From positions 1-53,479 of the forward strand of contig NZ_JAHHZS010000029.1 of NCBI RefSeq assembly GCF_022606295.1: DNA of 53,479 nt. Direction: 5' to 3'. The DNA comes from Arthrobacter bambusae (lineage in GTDB: Bacteria > Actinomycetota > Actinomycetes > Actinomycetales > Micrococcaceae). A model generated the notes under the pieces. The model saw only the letters and a list, made by a program, of their open reading frames with translations, did no database searches and was not told the DNA's origin. Below are positions 41,587 through 49,807 of this stretch, one piece after another. Both the position numbers and the translations under genes were made by a program. Position 1 is the stretch's first letter, and the number at the start of each line of letters is the position of its first letter.

Positions 41587-41975
41587 GGTGTTTCCTCCGG
41601 CTGCGTGGTTCCAAATGAATCGAGAATCGAGCGGCAGGACTCGAGAACTTCCTCGGGCGAAAGTCCCCGGGCGACGGCTTCGGCGAGCAGGGTCCGTGCC
41701 CTCGCCGTCCAGTCCGCGCTGAACAGCGGGTCCGCAACCGTCGTGGTCACCACCCCGCCCGTCTTACGGTTGAGCTGGATCAGGCCCTGCTGGCGCAAGA
41801 GGTCATAGGCTTTGTTGACGGTGTGGAAGTTGATCCCGAAGTCCGCAGCGAGCGCCCTGGTGGCGGGCAACGAACTGCCCTCGGCCAGCACGCCGTCCGC
41901 GATCGCCTCTACGATCTGGTCCCGAAGCTGCTGGTAGATCGGCACGTCGCTGGCCAGGTCCACGTTGAGGATCAT
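41583..41975 (-). CDS. YtrA-subfamily GntR regulator
   Basis: Short GntR-family regulator, 130 residues. The winged helix is at residues of about 10-75 (PIYQQLRDQIVEAIADGVL, then SSLPATRALAADFGINFHTVNKAYDLLRQQGLI). The C-terminal part is only about 50 residues, as in the YtrA subfamily, which has no large ligand domain. GGGAGGTGGGAG precedes ATG 41975, a very strong ribosome site. It overlaps the downstream membrane-protein gene by ATGA. An A/T-rich palindrome-like promoter lies directly upstream, a likely autoregulatory site. Confidence 0.9.
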   Translation of the reverse strand: MILNVDLASDVPIYQQLRDQIVEAIADGVLAEGSSLPATRALAADFGINFHTVNKAYDLLRQQGLIQLNRKTGGVVTTTVADPLFSADWTARARTLLAEAVARGLSPEEVLESCRSILDSFGTTQPEETP

Positions 41976-41991
41976 CGCTCCCACCTCCCTC

Positions 41992-42010
41992 TTTATTATA
42001 TAAGTTATAG
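41992..42010 (-). promoter_or_regulatory. A/T-rich promoter and putative YtrA operator
   Basis: A 19-base A/T stretch in otherwise GC-rich DNA between the divergent gntR and cytosine deaminase genes. On the minus strand it carries an exact -10, TATAAT (41995-42000), just before the gntR ribosome site. CTATAACTTATATAATAAAG has partial dyad symmetry, as YtrA operators often do. The -35 is not clear. Confidence 0.5.
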
Positions 42011-42053
42011 AACAAGTAGCGGAAGATTCCCACCTCCGGAAAGCAGGCTCCGA

Positions 42054-42512
42054 ATGAACCCGTCTGACGCCCCAACCTCCCACGATCCCGCCTTCGAAGC
42101 CGCGTACCAGGCGGCCCAAAAGAGCCTGGGCGAAGGTGGCATTCCCATCGGCGCCGCGCTCGCCCGTGGTGGGGTGGTGATCGCGAGCGGGCACAACGAA
42201 CGCGTCCAGAACGGCGATCCCATCGCACACGGGGAAATGTCGGCCCTCCGCGCAGCCGGCCGGCAGAAGAGCTACCGGGACACCACCCTCTATACGACCC
42301 TCGCGCCGTGTGCCATGTGCACGGGCACCATCATCCAGTTCAAGATCCCGCGCGTCGTGGTGGGGGAGGCCCGCACGTTCGACGGCGAATTCGAGTTGCT
42401 GCGGTCGCGGGGCGTGGAGGTTGTGGTCCTCGATGACCAGCGGTGCGTTGACATGATGCGCACCTTCCAGGAAGAGAATCCGGAACTGTGGGCCGAAGAC
42501 ATCGCCGAGTAA
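42054..42512 (+). CDS. Yeast-type cytosine deaminase (Fcy1-like)
   Basis: Zinc-dependent CDA-fold deaminase, 152 residues, the size of yeast Fcy1. Zinc and catalytic residues are His59 and Glu61 (HGEMSA) and Cys86/Cys89 (PCAMC). The similarity to Fcy1 runs through DTTLYTTLAPCAMCTGTII, PRVVVGEARTF, RGVEVVVLDDQRC and, at the C-terminus, PELWAEDIAE, where Fcy1 has PQDWFEDIGE as I remember it. That tail separates it from tRNA adenosine deaminases. It would turn cytosine into uracil for salvage. Most bacteria use the unrelated CodA for this. Divergent from gntR. Confidence 0.85.
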   Translation: MNPSDAPTSHDPAFEAAYQAAQKSLGEGGIPIGAALARGGVVIASGHNERVQNGDPIAHGEMSALRAAGRQKSYRDTTLYTTLAPCAMCTGTIIQFKIPRVVVGEARTFDGEFELLRSRGVEVVVLDDQRCVDMMRTFQEENPELWAEDIAE

Positions 42513-42644
42513 ATCGGGCGGGAGCAACAAGTAATCAGGCAGAGCGAACAGCATCTGGCCATGGCCAAACCCCAAGCGTAGGCTGGCAGCATCGGCGTCG
42601 GTGCCGGGGGTCCGCGTCGATACCCAATCGATCAAGGAGGACTC

Positions 42645-43082
42645 ATGAGTGTTGTGCGCGAATTCATGACCACCAATGCCCAGTGCGTCAAGGAAGAGCA
42701 GTCGCTGCGTGACGCGGCTGTCCTGATGCGCGATCTGGACGTCGGTTCCCTGCCGATCTGCGGCAACGATGGAAGACTCAAAGGATTCATCACTGACCGC
42801 GACATTGTGGTCAAGTGCGTTGCTGAGGGATTGGATGCTGACCGCCTGACCGCGGCAGATCTCGCCCAGGGCACGCCGATCTGGATCGATGCCGATGCCA
42901 GCATCGATGCAGCAATCGACCTGATGGAAAAGCACCAGGTCCGGCGCCTTCCGGTCATCACCGACCACAAGTTGGTGGGCATCATCAGCCAGGGCGACAT
43001 CGCCCGGAACTACACCGAGGAGCGCGTAGGCGAATTGGTGGAGCACATCTCCGCCAAGACCCCCATGGCGCAACTGGGCTAA
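42645..43082 (+). CDS. CBS-domain pair protein
   Basis: A 145-residue protein made of two CBS domains (about 8-62 and 75-130), without any catalytic domain. Typical segments are SLRDAAVLMRDLDVGSLPICGNDGRLKGFITDRDIV and HQVRRLPVITDHKLVGIISQGDIAR. Such pairs bind adenine nucleotides in the cleft between repeats; the mycobacterial Hrp1 of the hypoxia response has the same make-up. AAGGAGG lies 7 bases before the ATG. A hairpin follows the stop, so it is probably monocistronic. Confidence 0.9.
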   Translation: MSVVREFMTTNAQCVKEEQSLRDAAVLMRDLDVGSLPICGNDGRLKGFITDRDIVVKCVAEGLDADRLTAADLAQGTPIWIDADASIDAAIDLMEKHQVRRLPVITDHKLVGIISQGDIARNYTEERVGELVEHISAKTPMAQLG

Positions 43083-43103
43083 CCCCAACTTTCGCACCCA
43101 TCA

Positions 43104-43132
43104 AGCGTCACGGCCTCCGGCCGTGGCGCTTC
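43104..43132 (+). terminator. Hairpin terminator after the CBS gene
   Basis: AAGCGTCACGGCC pairs with GGCCGTGGCGCTT around a 3-base loop, with one T-G wobble. It ends in TTCCCC and begins 22 bases after the stop. Confidence 0.7.
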
Positions 43133-43191
43133 CCCATGTGCAGCACTCGGCTCCGTCTTTAGCCAGGGCAAACTCCGTGAGGCAAAATGTC

Positions 43192-45618
43192 ATGGTGACC
43201 CTTCTTCCCCAGCCCCAGTCAGCAGACGCCGCCATCCACGCACTGATCGCCCAAGAGCTCGGCGTGAAGTCCTGGCAGGTCAAGGCCGCGGTTGAATTGC
43301 TCGACGCCGGATCCACCGTCCCGTTCATCGCCCGCTACCGCAAGGAAGTCACCGGGACTCTCGATGACACCCAGTTGCGTGAACTCGAGGAACGGCTCCG
43401 GTACCTGCGGGACCTGGAGGACCGCCGTCGAACCGTTCTCGAGGCGATTGCCGCGCAAGGCAAGCTGACCCCGGAACTGGAGGCCGCCGTCGTCGGCGCC
43501 GATACCAAGTCCCGGCTGGAAGACATCTACCTTCCCTTCAAGTCCAAGCGCCGCACCAAAGCGCAGATCGCCCGCGAAGCCGGCCTCGAACCGCTCGCCG
43601 AGGCGCTTCTCGCGAACCCGCAGCTCGAGCCCGAGCGCGAGGCCGCGCAGTACGTTAACGCCGAGCACTCCATCGACGATGCCTCCGCGGCGCTCGCCGG
43701 CGCGCGCTCGATCCTCGTGGAACGGGTCTCCCAGGACCCCGATCTCGCCGAAACGCTGCGCGAGCGGCTGTGGACGCAGGGGCGGATGGTGTCGCGCGTG
43801 AAGAAGGGCCAGGAAGCCGAGGGGCAGAAGTTCAAGGACTACTTCGAGTTCTCCCAAGTGCCTTCCGGCATGCCGGGCCACCGCGTGCTCGCGCTCTTGC
43901 GCGGCGAGAACGACGGCGTCCTGGAGCTCGATCTCGCCGAGGCAGAACCAGCCGACGACGACGCCCTGGCCGCCGCGCGCGGCCGCTACGAGAACGCTGT
44001 GGCCAAGTGCCTCGGGGTCGCCGAGCGGGGCCGGCCCGCCGATGCGTGGCTTGTCCAGACCGCACAAATCGCCTGGCGCTCGCGGATTTTGGACCGCCTG
44101 AGCAACGATCTGCGCAGCCGCATGTTCGCCCAGGCCGAGGATGAAGCCGTCCGCGTTTTCGCCGCCAACCTGCGCGATGTTCTTCTTGCGGCTCCCGCCG
44201 GAAACCGCGCCACGCTGGGTCTGGACCCGGGACTGCGGACGGGCGTGAAGGTGGCCGTCGTCGATGGCACCGGCAAAGTCGTCGCTACCGATACCGTCTA
44301 TCCGCACGCCCCGGCCAAGAAATGGGACGAGGCCTTGGTGACGCTGGAGCGTTTGGCGCGGCAGCACACCGTCGAGCTCGTCGCGATCGGCAACGGTACG
44401 GCGTCGCGCGAAACGGACAAGCTCGCCGTTCAGCTCATCAAGTCGCTGGCAGCCTCCGGCGGCCCCACGTTGCAGAAGCTCGTGGTGTCCGAGGCGGGTG
44501 CGTCCGTATATTCGGCGTCCGCGCTCGCGGCCGCAGAACTGCCGGGCATGGATGTGTCGTTGCGCGGAGCCGTGTCGATTGCCCGGCGTTTGCAGGATCC
44601 GCTGGCCGAATTGGTGAAGATCGAACCGAAATCGATCGGTGTGGGGCAGTACCAGCACGATGTCACGGCCGCGAAGCTCGACCGCTCGCTGGACGCCGTC
44701 GTCGAAGACTGTGTCAATGCCGTGGGCGTGGACGTGAACACGGCGTCGCCAGCGCTTTTGGCCCGCGTCGCCGGCGTCGGGCCGCTCCTGAGCGAGAACA
44801 TTGTGGCGTACCGGAACGAAAACGGCCCGTTCGCCAAGCGGGCCGACCTCAAAAAGGTGCCGCGGCTGGGTGCCAAGGCCTTTGAGCAGTGCGCGGGCTT
44901 CCTGCGCATCACCGGGGGAGCGGAACCGCTCGACGCGTCCAGCGTGCACCCGGAAGCGTATTCGGTGGCCCGAAAGATCGTGGCTGCTGCGCATGGGGCT
45001 GCGGTGTCATCGCTCGATCCGCAGGCGTTCGTGGATGGGACGTTCGGCCTGCCCACCGTGCGCGACATCATGTCTGAGCTCGAAAAGCCGGGCCGCGACC
45101 CCCGCCCGGCATTCGCCGCAGCAACGTTCTCCGAGGGCATCGAGAAGATTTCAGACCTCAAGCCCGGCATGATCCTGGAAGGCACCGTCACCAATGTGGC
45201 GGCGTTCGGGGCGTTCGTGGATGTCGGAGTGCACCAGGACGGCCTGGTCCACGTGTCCGCGCTAGCCAACAAGTTCGTGTCAGATCCCCGCGAGATCGTG
45301 AAATCCGGACAGGTCGTGCGCGTGAAGGTCCTGGAAGCGGATCCGGAGCGGAAACGGATTTCATTGACCTTGAGGCTCGACGACGAACCCGGCACCGCGG
45401 GCGGGTCCGGTTCGCGGGGCGGCGGGCGTGACCGAGGTCCGCGCGGTGCTGAGCGAGGCGAACGGCGTCCGGCGGCGCCGCAGCCTGGACAGGGCGCGAA
45501 GGCAGTTCCTGCTAAGGGTGCGCCTGCTCGCAAGGCTGTTCCCGCGAAGGCGGCTCCCCAAGCGCCGGTCAACACGGCCATGGCCGAAGCACTCCGCCGG
45601 GCCGGGTTGGGGAAGTAA
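43192..45618 (+). CDS. tex: Tex family RNA-binding transcription accessory protein
   Basis: Protein of 808 residues. The N-terminal helical part (VKAAVELLDAGSTVPFIARYRKEVTG) is the Tex signature; the YqgF/RuvC-like domain begins at TLGLDPGLRTGVKVAVVDG (about 340); helix-hairpin-helix motifs follow (VNTASPALLARVAGVGP, about 515-575); an S1 RNA-binding domain spans about 659-730 (GMILEGTVTNVAAFGAFVDVG). The last 75 residues are a Gly/Arg then Ala/Pro/Lys low-complexity tail, common in actinobacterial RNA-binding proteins. ATG 43192 is preferred since GTGAGG ends 9 bases upstream. Tex is thought to act on transcription elongation and RNA processing. Confidence 0.95.
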   Translation: MVTLLPQPQSADAAIHALIAQELGVKSWQVKAAVELLDAGSTVPFIARYRKEVTGTLDDTQLRELEERLRYLRDLEDRRRTVLEAIAAQGKLTPELEAAVVGADTKSRLEDIYLPFKSKRRTKAQIAREAGLEPLAEALLANPQLEPEREAAQYVNAEHSIDDASAALAGARSILVERVSQDPDLAETLRERLWTQGRMVSRVKKGQEAEGQKFKDYFEFSQVPSGMPGHRVLALLRGENDGVLELDLAEAEPADDDALAAARGRYENAVAKCLGVAERGRPADAWLVQTAQIAWRSRILDRLSNDLRSRMFAQAEDEAVRVFAANLRDVLLAAPAGNRATLGLDPGLRTGVKVAVVDGTGKVVATDTVYPHAPAKKWDEALVTLERLARQHTVELVAIGNGTASRETDKLAVQLIKSLAASGGPTLQKLVVSEAGASVYSASALAAAELPGMDVSLRGAVSIARRLQDPLAELVKIEPKSIGVGQYQHDVTAAKLDRSLDAVVEDCVNAVGVDVNTASPALLARVAGVGPLLSENIVAYRNENGPFAKRADLKKVPRLGAKAFEQCAGFLRITGGAEPLDASSVHPEAYSVARKIVAAAHGAAVSSLDPQAFVDGTFGLPTVRDIMSELEKPGRDPRPAFAAATFSEGIEKISDLKPGMILEGTVTNVAAFGAFVDVGVHQDGLVHVSALANKFVSDPREIVKSGQVVRVKVLEADPERKRISLTLRLDDEPGTAGGSGSRGGGRDRGPRGAERGERRPAAPQPGQGAKAVPAKGAPARKAVPAKAAPQAPVNTAMAEALRRAGLGK

Positions 45619-45740
45619 CCCGAAAACCTACAACCCGGCCCCCGACGCCTGACGATTTCGACAGGAATGCTATTGGTTCCCGGACCGTGAGTGGCATGAT
45701 GTGGAAGAGAAGCAGCCTTAGCTTGTGCCAGGGGGGAGCC

Positions 45741-47150
45741 ATGTTCGGAATGGGCAGGCTGGGAACGAAGACGCGGACTTTCAGGCCCGGATTGTGGCTG
45801 TTTGTCATCATCGCCATGGAGTTGGGTGTTGTCTTGGCGGTGGGGCTGCCCTACGTCTCCGGCGATGATCCGTGGGAAACATGGGGATGGCCTGTCTGGA
45901 TTTCGGATGGGTTTTCCTTGCTCGTGGTGCCGGTTGTGGTTTTCGCGTCATTTTCCTTGGTGCGGCACCAGCGGCGGGAGCGGGACCAAGCGTCAAAGAC
46001 CAGCCGCTTGATGGATACGGTGCTGAGCACCAGCCGGGAGTGGTTGTGGGCCATAGGACATGACGGGCGCTTCACCTTCTCCAGCCCGGCGGGCGTGGAT
46101 TTGATCGGATACGAGCCCTCCGAGCTCCTGGGAAGGCATTTCCGCCTGGTTATCGACCCCGACGATCTGGCGAATGCACTGCAAGCAAAAACGTCCACCC
46201 AGAACGCCGCCGGGTGGTCCGGACTACACGCCGTGTGCCGTCACAAAGACGGCAGCAGGGTTGTGGTCGAGGTTTCCGGAAGGGCGCTTCGCGACGCCGC
46301 TGGACAGCCGAACGGTTTTGAGGGAACCAGCAGGGCCCTTGATCCCCTGACACTTGACGCGCTGGCTACCGGCGAGATCAGGAGCCGCATTGAAGCGATC
46401 CTGGCCAGCCGCACCTTGCTCACAGCCTTCCAACCGATCCGATCCTTGGAAACAGATGCAGTCCTCGGGGCTGAAGCGTTGACCCGGTTCTTGAGTCCGC
46501 AGGGCATTTCTCCCGAGGTGTGGTTCGTCGAAGCTGCGGCAGTGGGACTCGATGTTGAGCTTGAGATTCTTGCCCTCGAAACCGCGCTGCGCGCCGCGAC
46601 CGGGCTGCCACCCTCGTTGTCGGTTTCCGTGAATCTCTCACCACGGGCATGTCTTGACCCACGGTTGCCCGACATTTTTGCGAATGCCGGAATCCCGATG
46701 GGGCGGATAGTGCTCGAGGTGACAGAACGCCAACATGTGGTTGATTACGGTCCCCTCGCGGCTGCGCTTGCATCGTTGCGAGGCCGTGGATTGAGGATCG
46801 CCGTTGATGACGCTGGATCCGGGTTTGCGTCCATGCGCCACGTCTTGCTGCTTAAGCCGGACGTGATCAAACTGGACAGGGACATCATCGCCGGCATCGA
46901 CACCGACCAAGGCCAGCGCGCGTTGGGGGCTGCCATGGTCGGGTTCGCCAAGGAAATCGGGGCATCCCTCGTCGCCGAAGGGATCGAAACCGAAGCCGAG
47001 CTCAGCGCGGTGGCCGAGCTCGGCATGACCGCCGGGCAGGGCTACCTTCTCGGACGTCCGTCGGTGCGGCCGGAAGACTGGGCACAGTGGGATGAGGCGT
47101 TCCAACGCCGGGGAAGACCGAAGACATCGATGAATCCCGGGCCCAACTAG
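45741..47150 (+). CDS. PAS-EAL cyclic-di-GMP phosphodiesterase
   Basis: Membrane protein of 469 residues. Two N-terminal helices (about 15-35 and 55-75) are followed by a PAS domain (about 95-200, WLWAIGHDGRFTFSSPAGVDLIGYEPSELLG) and a C-terminal EAL domain. The EAL motif is present as EALTR from Glu245. Other active-site elements are NLSP, EVTERQ, DDAGSGFAS, KLDRD, EGIE and GQGYLLGRP, so hydrolysis of cyclic di-GMP is plausible; DDAGSG is a variant of the usual DDFGTG. GGGGGGAG precedes ATG 45741. The final codons and stop (CCC AAC TAG) come from the 66-bp repeat. Confidence 0.9.
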   Translation: MFGMGRLGTKTRTFRPGLWLFVIIAMELGVVLAVGLPYVSGDDPWETWGWPVWISDGFSLLVVPVVVFASFSLVRHQRRERDQASKTSRLMDTVLSTSREWLWAIGHDGRFTFSSPAGVDLIGYEPSELLGRHFRLVIDPDDLANALQAKTSTQNAAGWSGLHAVCRHKDGSRVVVEVSGRALRDAAGQPNGFEGTSRALDPLTLDALATGEIRSRIEAILASRTLLTAFQPIRSLETDAVLGAEALTRFLSPQGISPEVWFVEAAAVGLDVELEILALETALRAATGLPPSLSVSVNLSPRACLDPRLPDIFANAGIPMGRIVLEVTERQHVVDYGPLAAALASLRGRGLRIAVDDAGSGFASMRHVLLLKPDVIKLDRDIIAGIDTDQGQRALGAAMVGFAKEIGASLVAEGIETEAELSAVAELGMTAGQGYLLGRPSVRPEDWAQWDEAFQRRGRPKTSMNPGPN

Positions 47151-47207
47151 CTCGCAGCAGGTGTCGTTTTGAGCCCTGAAAACGACGTTAACTGCGAGTC
47201 AGTTGCG
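47142..47207. repeat. 66-bp palindromic element, copy 3
   Basis: Third copy, running from CCCAACTAGCTCGCAG to ACTGCGAGTCAGTTGCG, with a GTCGTTTT/AAAACGAC core and 66 bases long like the others. It provides the TAG stop of the EAL gene (47148-47150). Its left arm is more degenerate than in copy 2. Confidence 0.88.
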
Positions 47208-47426
47208 TTAGGGATGGCCTGGGCTGGCACTCCTCGGGAACCAGAGTATTCACCAAAGGGCCCAGCGGGCATCTTCGATGAAAATACTCATTCGTCCCAA
47301 GCAAGAACACTCATTTTTCCGCCAAACGACACTCAATTCTGCACTAGCAGCACCTAGTCGCAACTTTCCTCTAACAAATGCAACTTATGATGGTCACCCA
47401 CTTGCTACAACTCAAAGGGGAGAGAA

Positions 47427-47882
47427 ATGGGCATTGGGAAGAAAGTACGAAGCGTCATTTCGGTTGTCGTTACAAGTGCAGCTCTGTTGCTCGGTGGGAT
47501 TAATGGCGCAACGGCCGTAACTGTTCCAGCGCCACCACCCGCCGCAACAACGTCGCAGTTGCAAACACCTGAACAGATTCAAACCGCAATTTCTGAGGCG
47601 TTTGACGGTGATAGCAACCGTCTAGCTTTGCTCCTTGAAAGTCCTCAATTTTCGGAGACGCAAGCGGCACTAAAAATCCGCCTTGAAGGGCGATACGACT
47701 TTTCGGGTGAAGCCGTTCTCGTAAATAAAAAGGCACCTGGCGGACCGGTGTCAATAGGATGTGCGTATGCAGGGTTTGGTGTAATCGTGTCTCTTATGGG
47801 ACCGATAGGAGCAATCGGCTGGGCCGCCTACGGTGCGGGTGTCCTTTTCTCGGCAGGAGGGGTGATCATTTCCTGTGGCTAA
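47427..47882 (+). CDS. Secreted precursor with Gly-rich hydrophobic C-terminus, possible bacteriocin
   Basis: Unrecognised 151-residue exported protein. A signal peptide (1-30, ending ATA) is followed by a Pro/Ala/Thr linker and a helical middle part (about 45-90). The last 40 residues are hydrophobic and glycine-rich, bounded by its only two cysteines (Cys112 and Cys150): GCAYAGFGVIVSLMGPIGAI, then a stretch ending IISCG. Signal peptide, propeptide, then a hydrophobic Gly-rich peptide with two Cys is the layout of membrane-active toxins such as SdpC of Bacillus. AAGGGGAG precedes the ATG. The next gene, a two-TM protein, overlaps by 8 bases. Lower GC than all neighbours suggests transfer. 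The toxin role is inference. Confidence 0.65.
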   Translation: MGIGKKVRSVISVVVTSAALLLGGINGATAVTVPAPPPAATTSQLQTPEQIQTAISEAFDGDSNRLALLLESPQFSETQAALKIRLEGRYDFSGEAVLVNKKAPGGPVSIGCAYAGFGVIVSLMGPIGAIGWAAYGAGVLFSAGGVIISCG

Positions 47883-48057
47883 GGTGAAGACCACGCCTTG
47901 GTTGGCCATCGTCACCACCCAGTTGGTTGCAGCCATTGGTCTGCTGGCGTTGCTTGTTCGATTCGACGCCCGCTGGTATGACTACATTTGGGTTGTTGCC
48001 TTGGTGGCCTATGAGATCTTGGTTATCCGGGCGCTCGTCCGTCGGCAGAATAAGTAG
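47875..48057 (+). CDS. Small two-TM membrane protein, possible immunity protein
   Basis: Unrecognised 60-residue protein with two hydrophobic helices (about 9-28 and 37-55) and basic ends (MAKVKTT and RALVRRQNK). The GTG start overlaps the precursor stop codon by 8 bases, with GGAGGGG just upstream inside the precursor gene, so the two are translationally coupled. Small cationic membrane proteins encoded just after a bacteriocin gene are commonly its immunity protein; that is the inferred role here. No homology is claimed. Confidence 0.6.
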   Translation: MAKVKTTPWLAIVTTQLVAAIGLLALLVRFDARWYDYIWVVALVAYEILVIRALVRRQNK

Positions 48058-48115
48058 ACGCAATGACGAAGACGACGGCGATCGGCGCAGTGGGGGCGAG
48101 CGTGCGACTCGTGAG

Positions 48116-48514
48116 TCACGAAGTCGGCAATGCCGGATGGGCTTCCGAGCCTGGGGCGGGAGCCTTCTGCCACGGCCACCGCCCGGTGATCTCAAGCTCG
48201 ATGGAGAAGCTCAAGAACGTCCGGATCAGCACGATGACCGCCAGGACCCCCACGCTCTCAAAGGTGGGGGTGACTGCGACAGTACGGATGATGTCCGCGG
48301 CCACCAGGAATTCGAGGCCAAGCAGGATGGAGCGTCCCAGGAGCTGCCTGTAGGAGCGGTACACCGAAAGCGGCGCCGAGCTTGCCGGTAGGCGTTTGGG
48401 CTTGTAACCGCGCAGGGCAAGCGGGACCGACGCGATGGCACCGACAACCATCACGGCGACACCCGCAAAGTCCATGTACCGGCCGACAGCCTCGATGATT
48501 TGCTGGAAATCCAT
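48116..48514 (-). CDS. DUF1622 family membrane protein
   Basis: Membrane protein of 132 residues with three helices: YMDFAGVAVMVVGAIASVPLAL, LLGLEFLVAADIIRTV and FESVGVLAVIVLIRTFLSFS. The segment YRQLLGRSILLGLEFLVAADII followed by RTFLSFSIELEITGRWPWQ is the DUF1622 signature. The function of the family is unknown. It is convergent with the small cassette upstream and lies 18 bases downstream of the next minus-strand gene, so it may share that transcript. Confidence 0.85.
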   Translation of the reverse strand: MDFQQIIEAVGRYMDFAGVAVMVVGAIASVPLALRGYKPKRLPASSAPLSVYRSYRQLLGRSILLGLEFLVAADIIRTVAVTPTFESVGVLAVIVLIRTFLSFSIELEITGRWPWQKAPAPGSEAHPALPTS

Positions 48515-48532
48515 CAGTCCCCTTGGCCCGGG

Positions 48533-49438
48533 TTACGGTGCCGGAATCGGGAAGAACGCCCGGGGATCCTGCAACAAGGCCGGGTAGTCGAAGTCCGCAC
48601 GGTCGATGATCTTGGTGACCTCGAAGTTGCGTCCGAAACGGCCGTCTTCCAGGGTGATCGGCCGGCCGAGGACCTTGCCCAAGGCAAACTTGGCTCCACC
48701 CTCGATGGGGACGAGGACGGACGTGTTGCCGGGGAGCGTGCGGAAGGCCTCGTCCTGGCGTTGGCGGTTGCGGGTGGGCTTCTTCACCAGTTGCTTCGGA
48801 GCCTTGCGGGCGGTCTTGCCCGGGCGGCGGGACGTTTCCGATGCGTACACGAACTGGTAACCGTCGCCGTCGCTGTTGGCAGCCTTGGCCTTGCCTGCTG
48901 CCGGCATCCCCACCTTGTCGATCTTTTCGGGTTCGACGTCGCCCACCGGGGCGCGAAGCACCCAGATGAAGTCGTCGTAGGGGTCTTCGGGGATGAACTC
49001 GTGACTAGGCTCGGGCCAGAGGTACTCAAGGTCGTTCGGAGTGTCCGGGAAGAGTTCGGCGTAGAAGCGGGGCTCCTTTTGGAGCAGCTTGGAGCGGTGG
49101 CTCAGGTGGAAATCGGCGTCGCCCAGCCACGGCGGCATCGGAATCTTGGAGGCGTAGTCCGGGTGGGCCGCCTGGGGCGCGAACTCGGTGATGCTGGCGC
49201 GGGTGTTGTCCGGGTTGCCTCGGGCGACCCATTCATCCACCATGGCCAGGCCGTAAAGAGTAAGGGCGGGAACGTAGCCCATCCACATGCGGATAGCGGG
49301 GTGGGAGGGCCGGCCGAACTCGGGGATCACCAGTGCGCGAAGGATCTGCAGTGCTTCGACACGCTGCTTGCCAAGCCTTGCGGTGTCCAAGACGGCAGCA
49401 CTTTGCTTGAAATCGGGGAACGGGAGGAAGGTCTGCAT
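48533..49438 (-). CDS. MSMEG_6728-family protein (Pyr_excise-like)
   Basis: Protein of 301 residues. The N-terminus MQTFLPFPDFKQSAAVLD, then RLGKQRVEALQILRAL and HPAIRMWMGYVPALTLYG, matches the MSMEG_6728 family, which I remember as related to the pyrimidine-dimer glycosylase domain PF03013. A Lys/Arg-rich segment near 215-250 (RRPGKTARKAPKQLVKKPTRNRQRQ) could bind nucleic acid. The start ATG 49438 is preferred because the conserved N-terminus begins there; the longer frame covers intergenic DNA. A DNA-repair role is possible but unproven. Confidence 0.72.
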   Translation of the reverse strand: MQTFLPFPDFKQSAAVLDTARLGKQRVEALQILRALVIPEFGRPSHPAIRMWMGYVPALTLYGLAMVDEWVARGNPDNTRASITEFAPQAAHPDYASKIPMPPWLGDADFHLSHRSKLLQKEPRFYAELFPDTPNDLEYLWPEPSHEFIPEDPYDDFIWVLRAPVGDVEPEKIDKVGMPAAGKAKAANSDGDGYQFVYASETSRRPGKTARKAPKQLVKKPTRNRQRQDEAFRTLPGNTSVLVPIEGGAKFALGKVLGRPITLEDGRFGRNFEVTKIIDRADFDYPALLQDPRAFFPIPAP

Positions 49439-49807
49439 CCTTTCAGTTTGGGGGCCGAACGGCATAGATCCAAGTTGACACGGTGTGGCCTTCCCCTCGC
49501 CTGTGTTATCGGGCCCCTGAAGAGTGCGGTTCGCAGTAATACTTGTCCCATGGAAGCCCCTTCGGAATTCGATGATGAAGTGCAAGGCGGTTTCGCGTGC
49601 TGGTGTTGCGGTTCGGAGTATCCCGCGGCCAAGATCGTCCGGCCTGGGGTCGGTTGACCGCGCTCGGAACGCGGTGATGGTCCGTCGATTGCAGCACCAT
49701 CCGGTCTTCGGGTCGCTCCTGCGCAGAATCAATCGCTACCTGCCCTGAACCCACTTTGCGAGGGCGTTCAAATGGGGTGCGGTGAGTATTCGTCCTAGTC
49801 TTGTCGG
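49439..49807. other. Intergenic region, 369 bases
   Basis: Divergent region between the MSMEG_6728 gene and the adenine deaminase gene. Apart from one possible 35-codon frame with a zinc-knuckle-like motif at 49550, I see no convincing gene, RNA or repeat in it. GTAATACT at 49535-49542 resembles a -10 element just before that small frame. Confidence 0.5.
49550..49657 (+). CDS. Possible 35-residue CWCCG microprotein
   Basis: A short frame from ATG 49550: MEAPSEFDDEVQGG, then FACWCCGSEYPAAK and a short tail. The acidic N-terminus followed by CWCCG resembles actinobacterial zinc-knuckle proteins, but the second pair of cysteines expected of a zinc ribbon is missing, so it may be a remnant. TAATAC lies 8-13 bases before the ATG, which would suit a leaderless transcript. 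There is no ribosome site. Weak call. Confidence 0.3.
   Translation: MEAPSEFDDEVQGGFACWCCGSEYPAAKIVRPGVG

Noticed and set aside
48500..49549. Plus-strand frame opposite the MSMEG_6728 gene
   Set aside because: Shadow over most of its length; only its last 35 codons, outside the opposing gene, were kept as a weak separate call.
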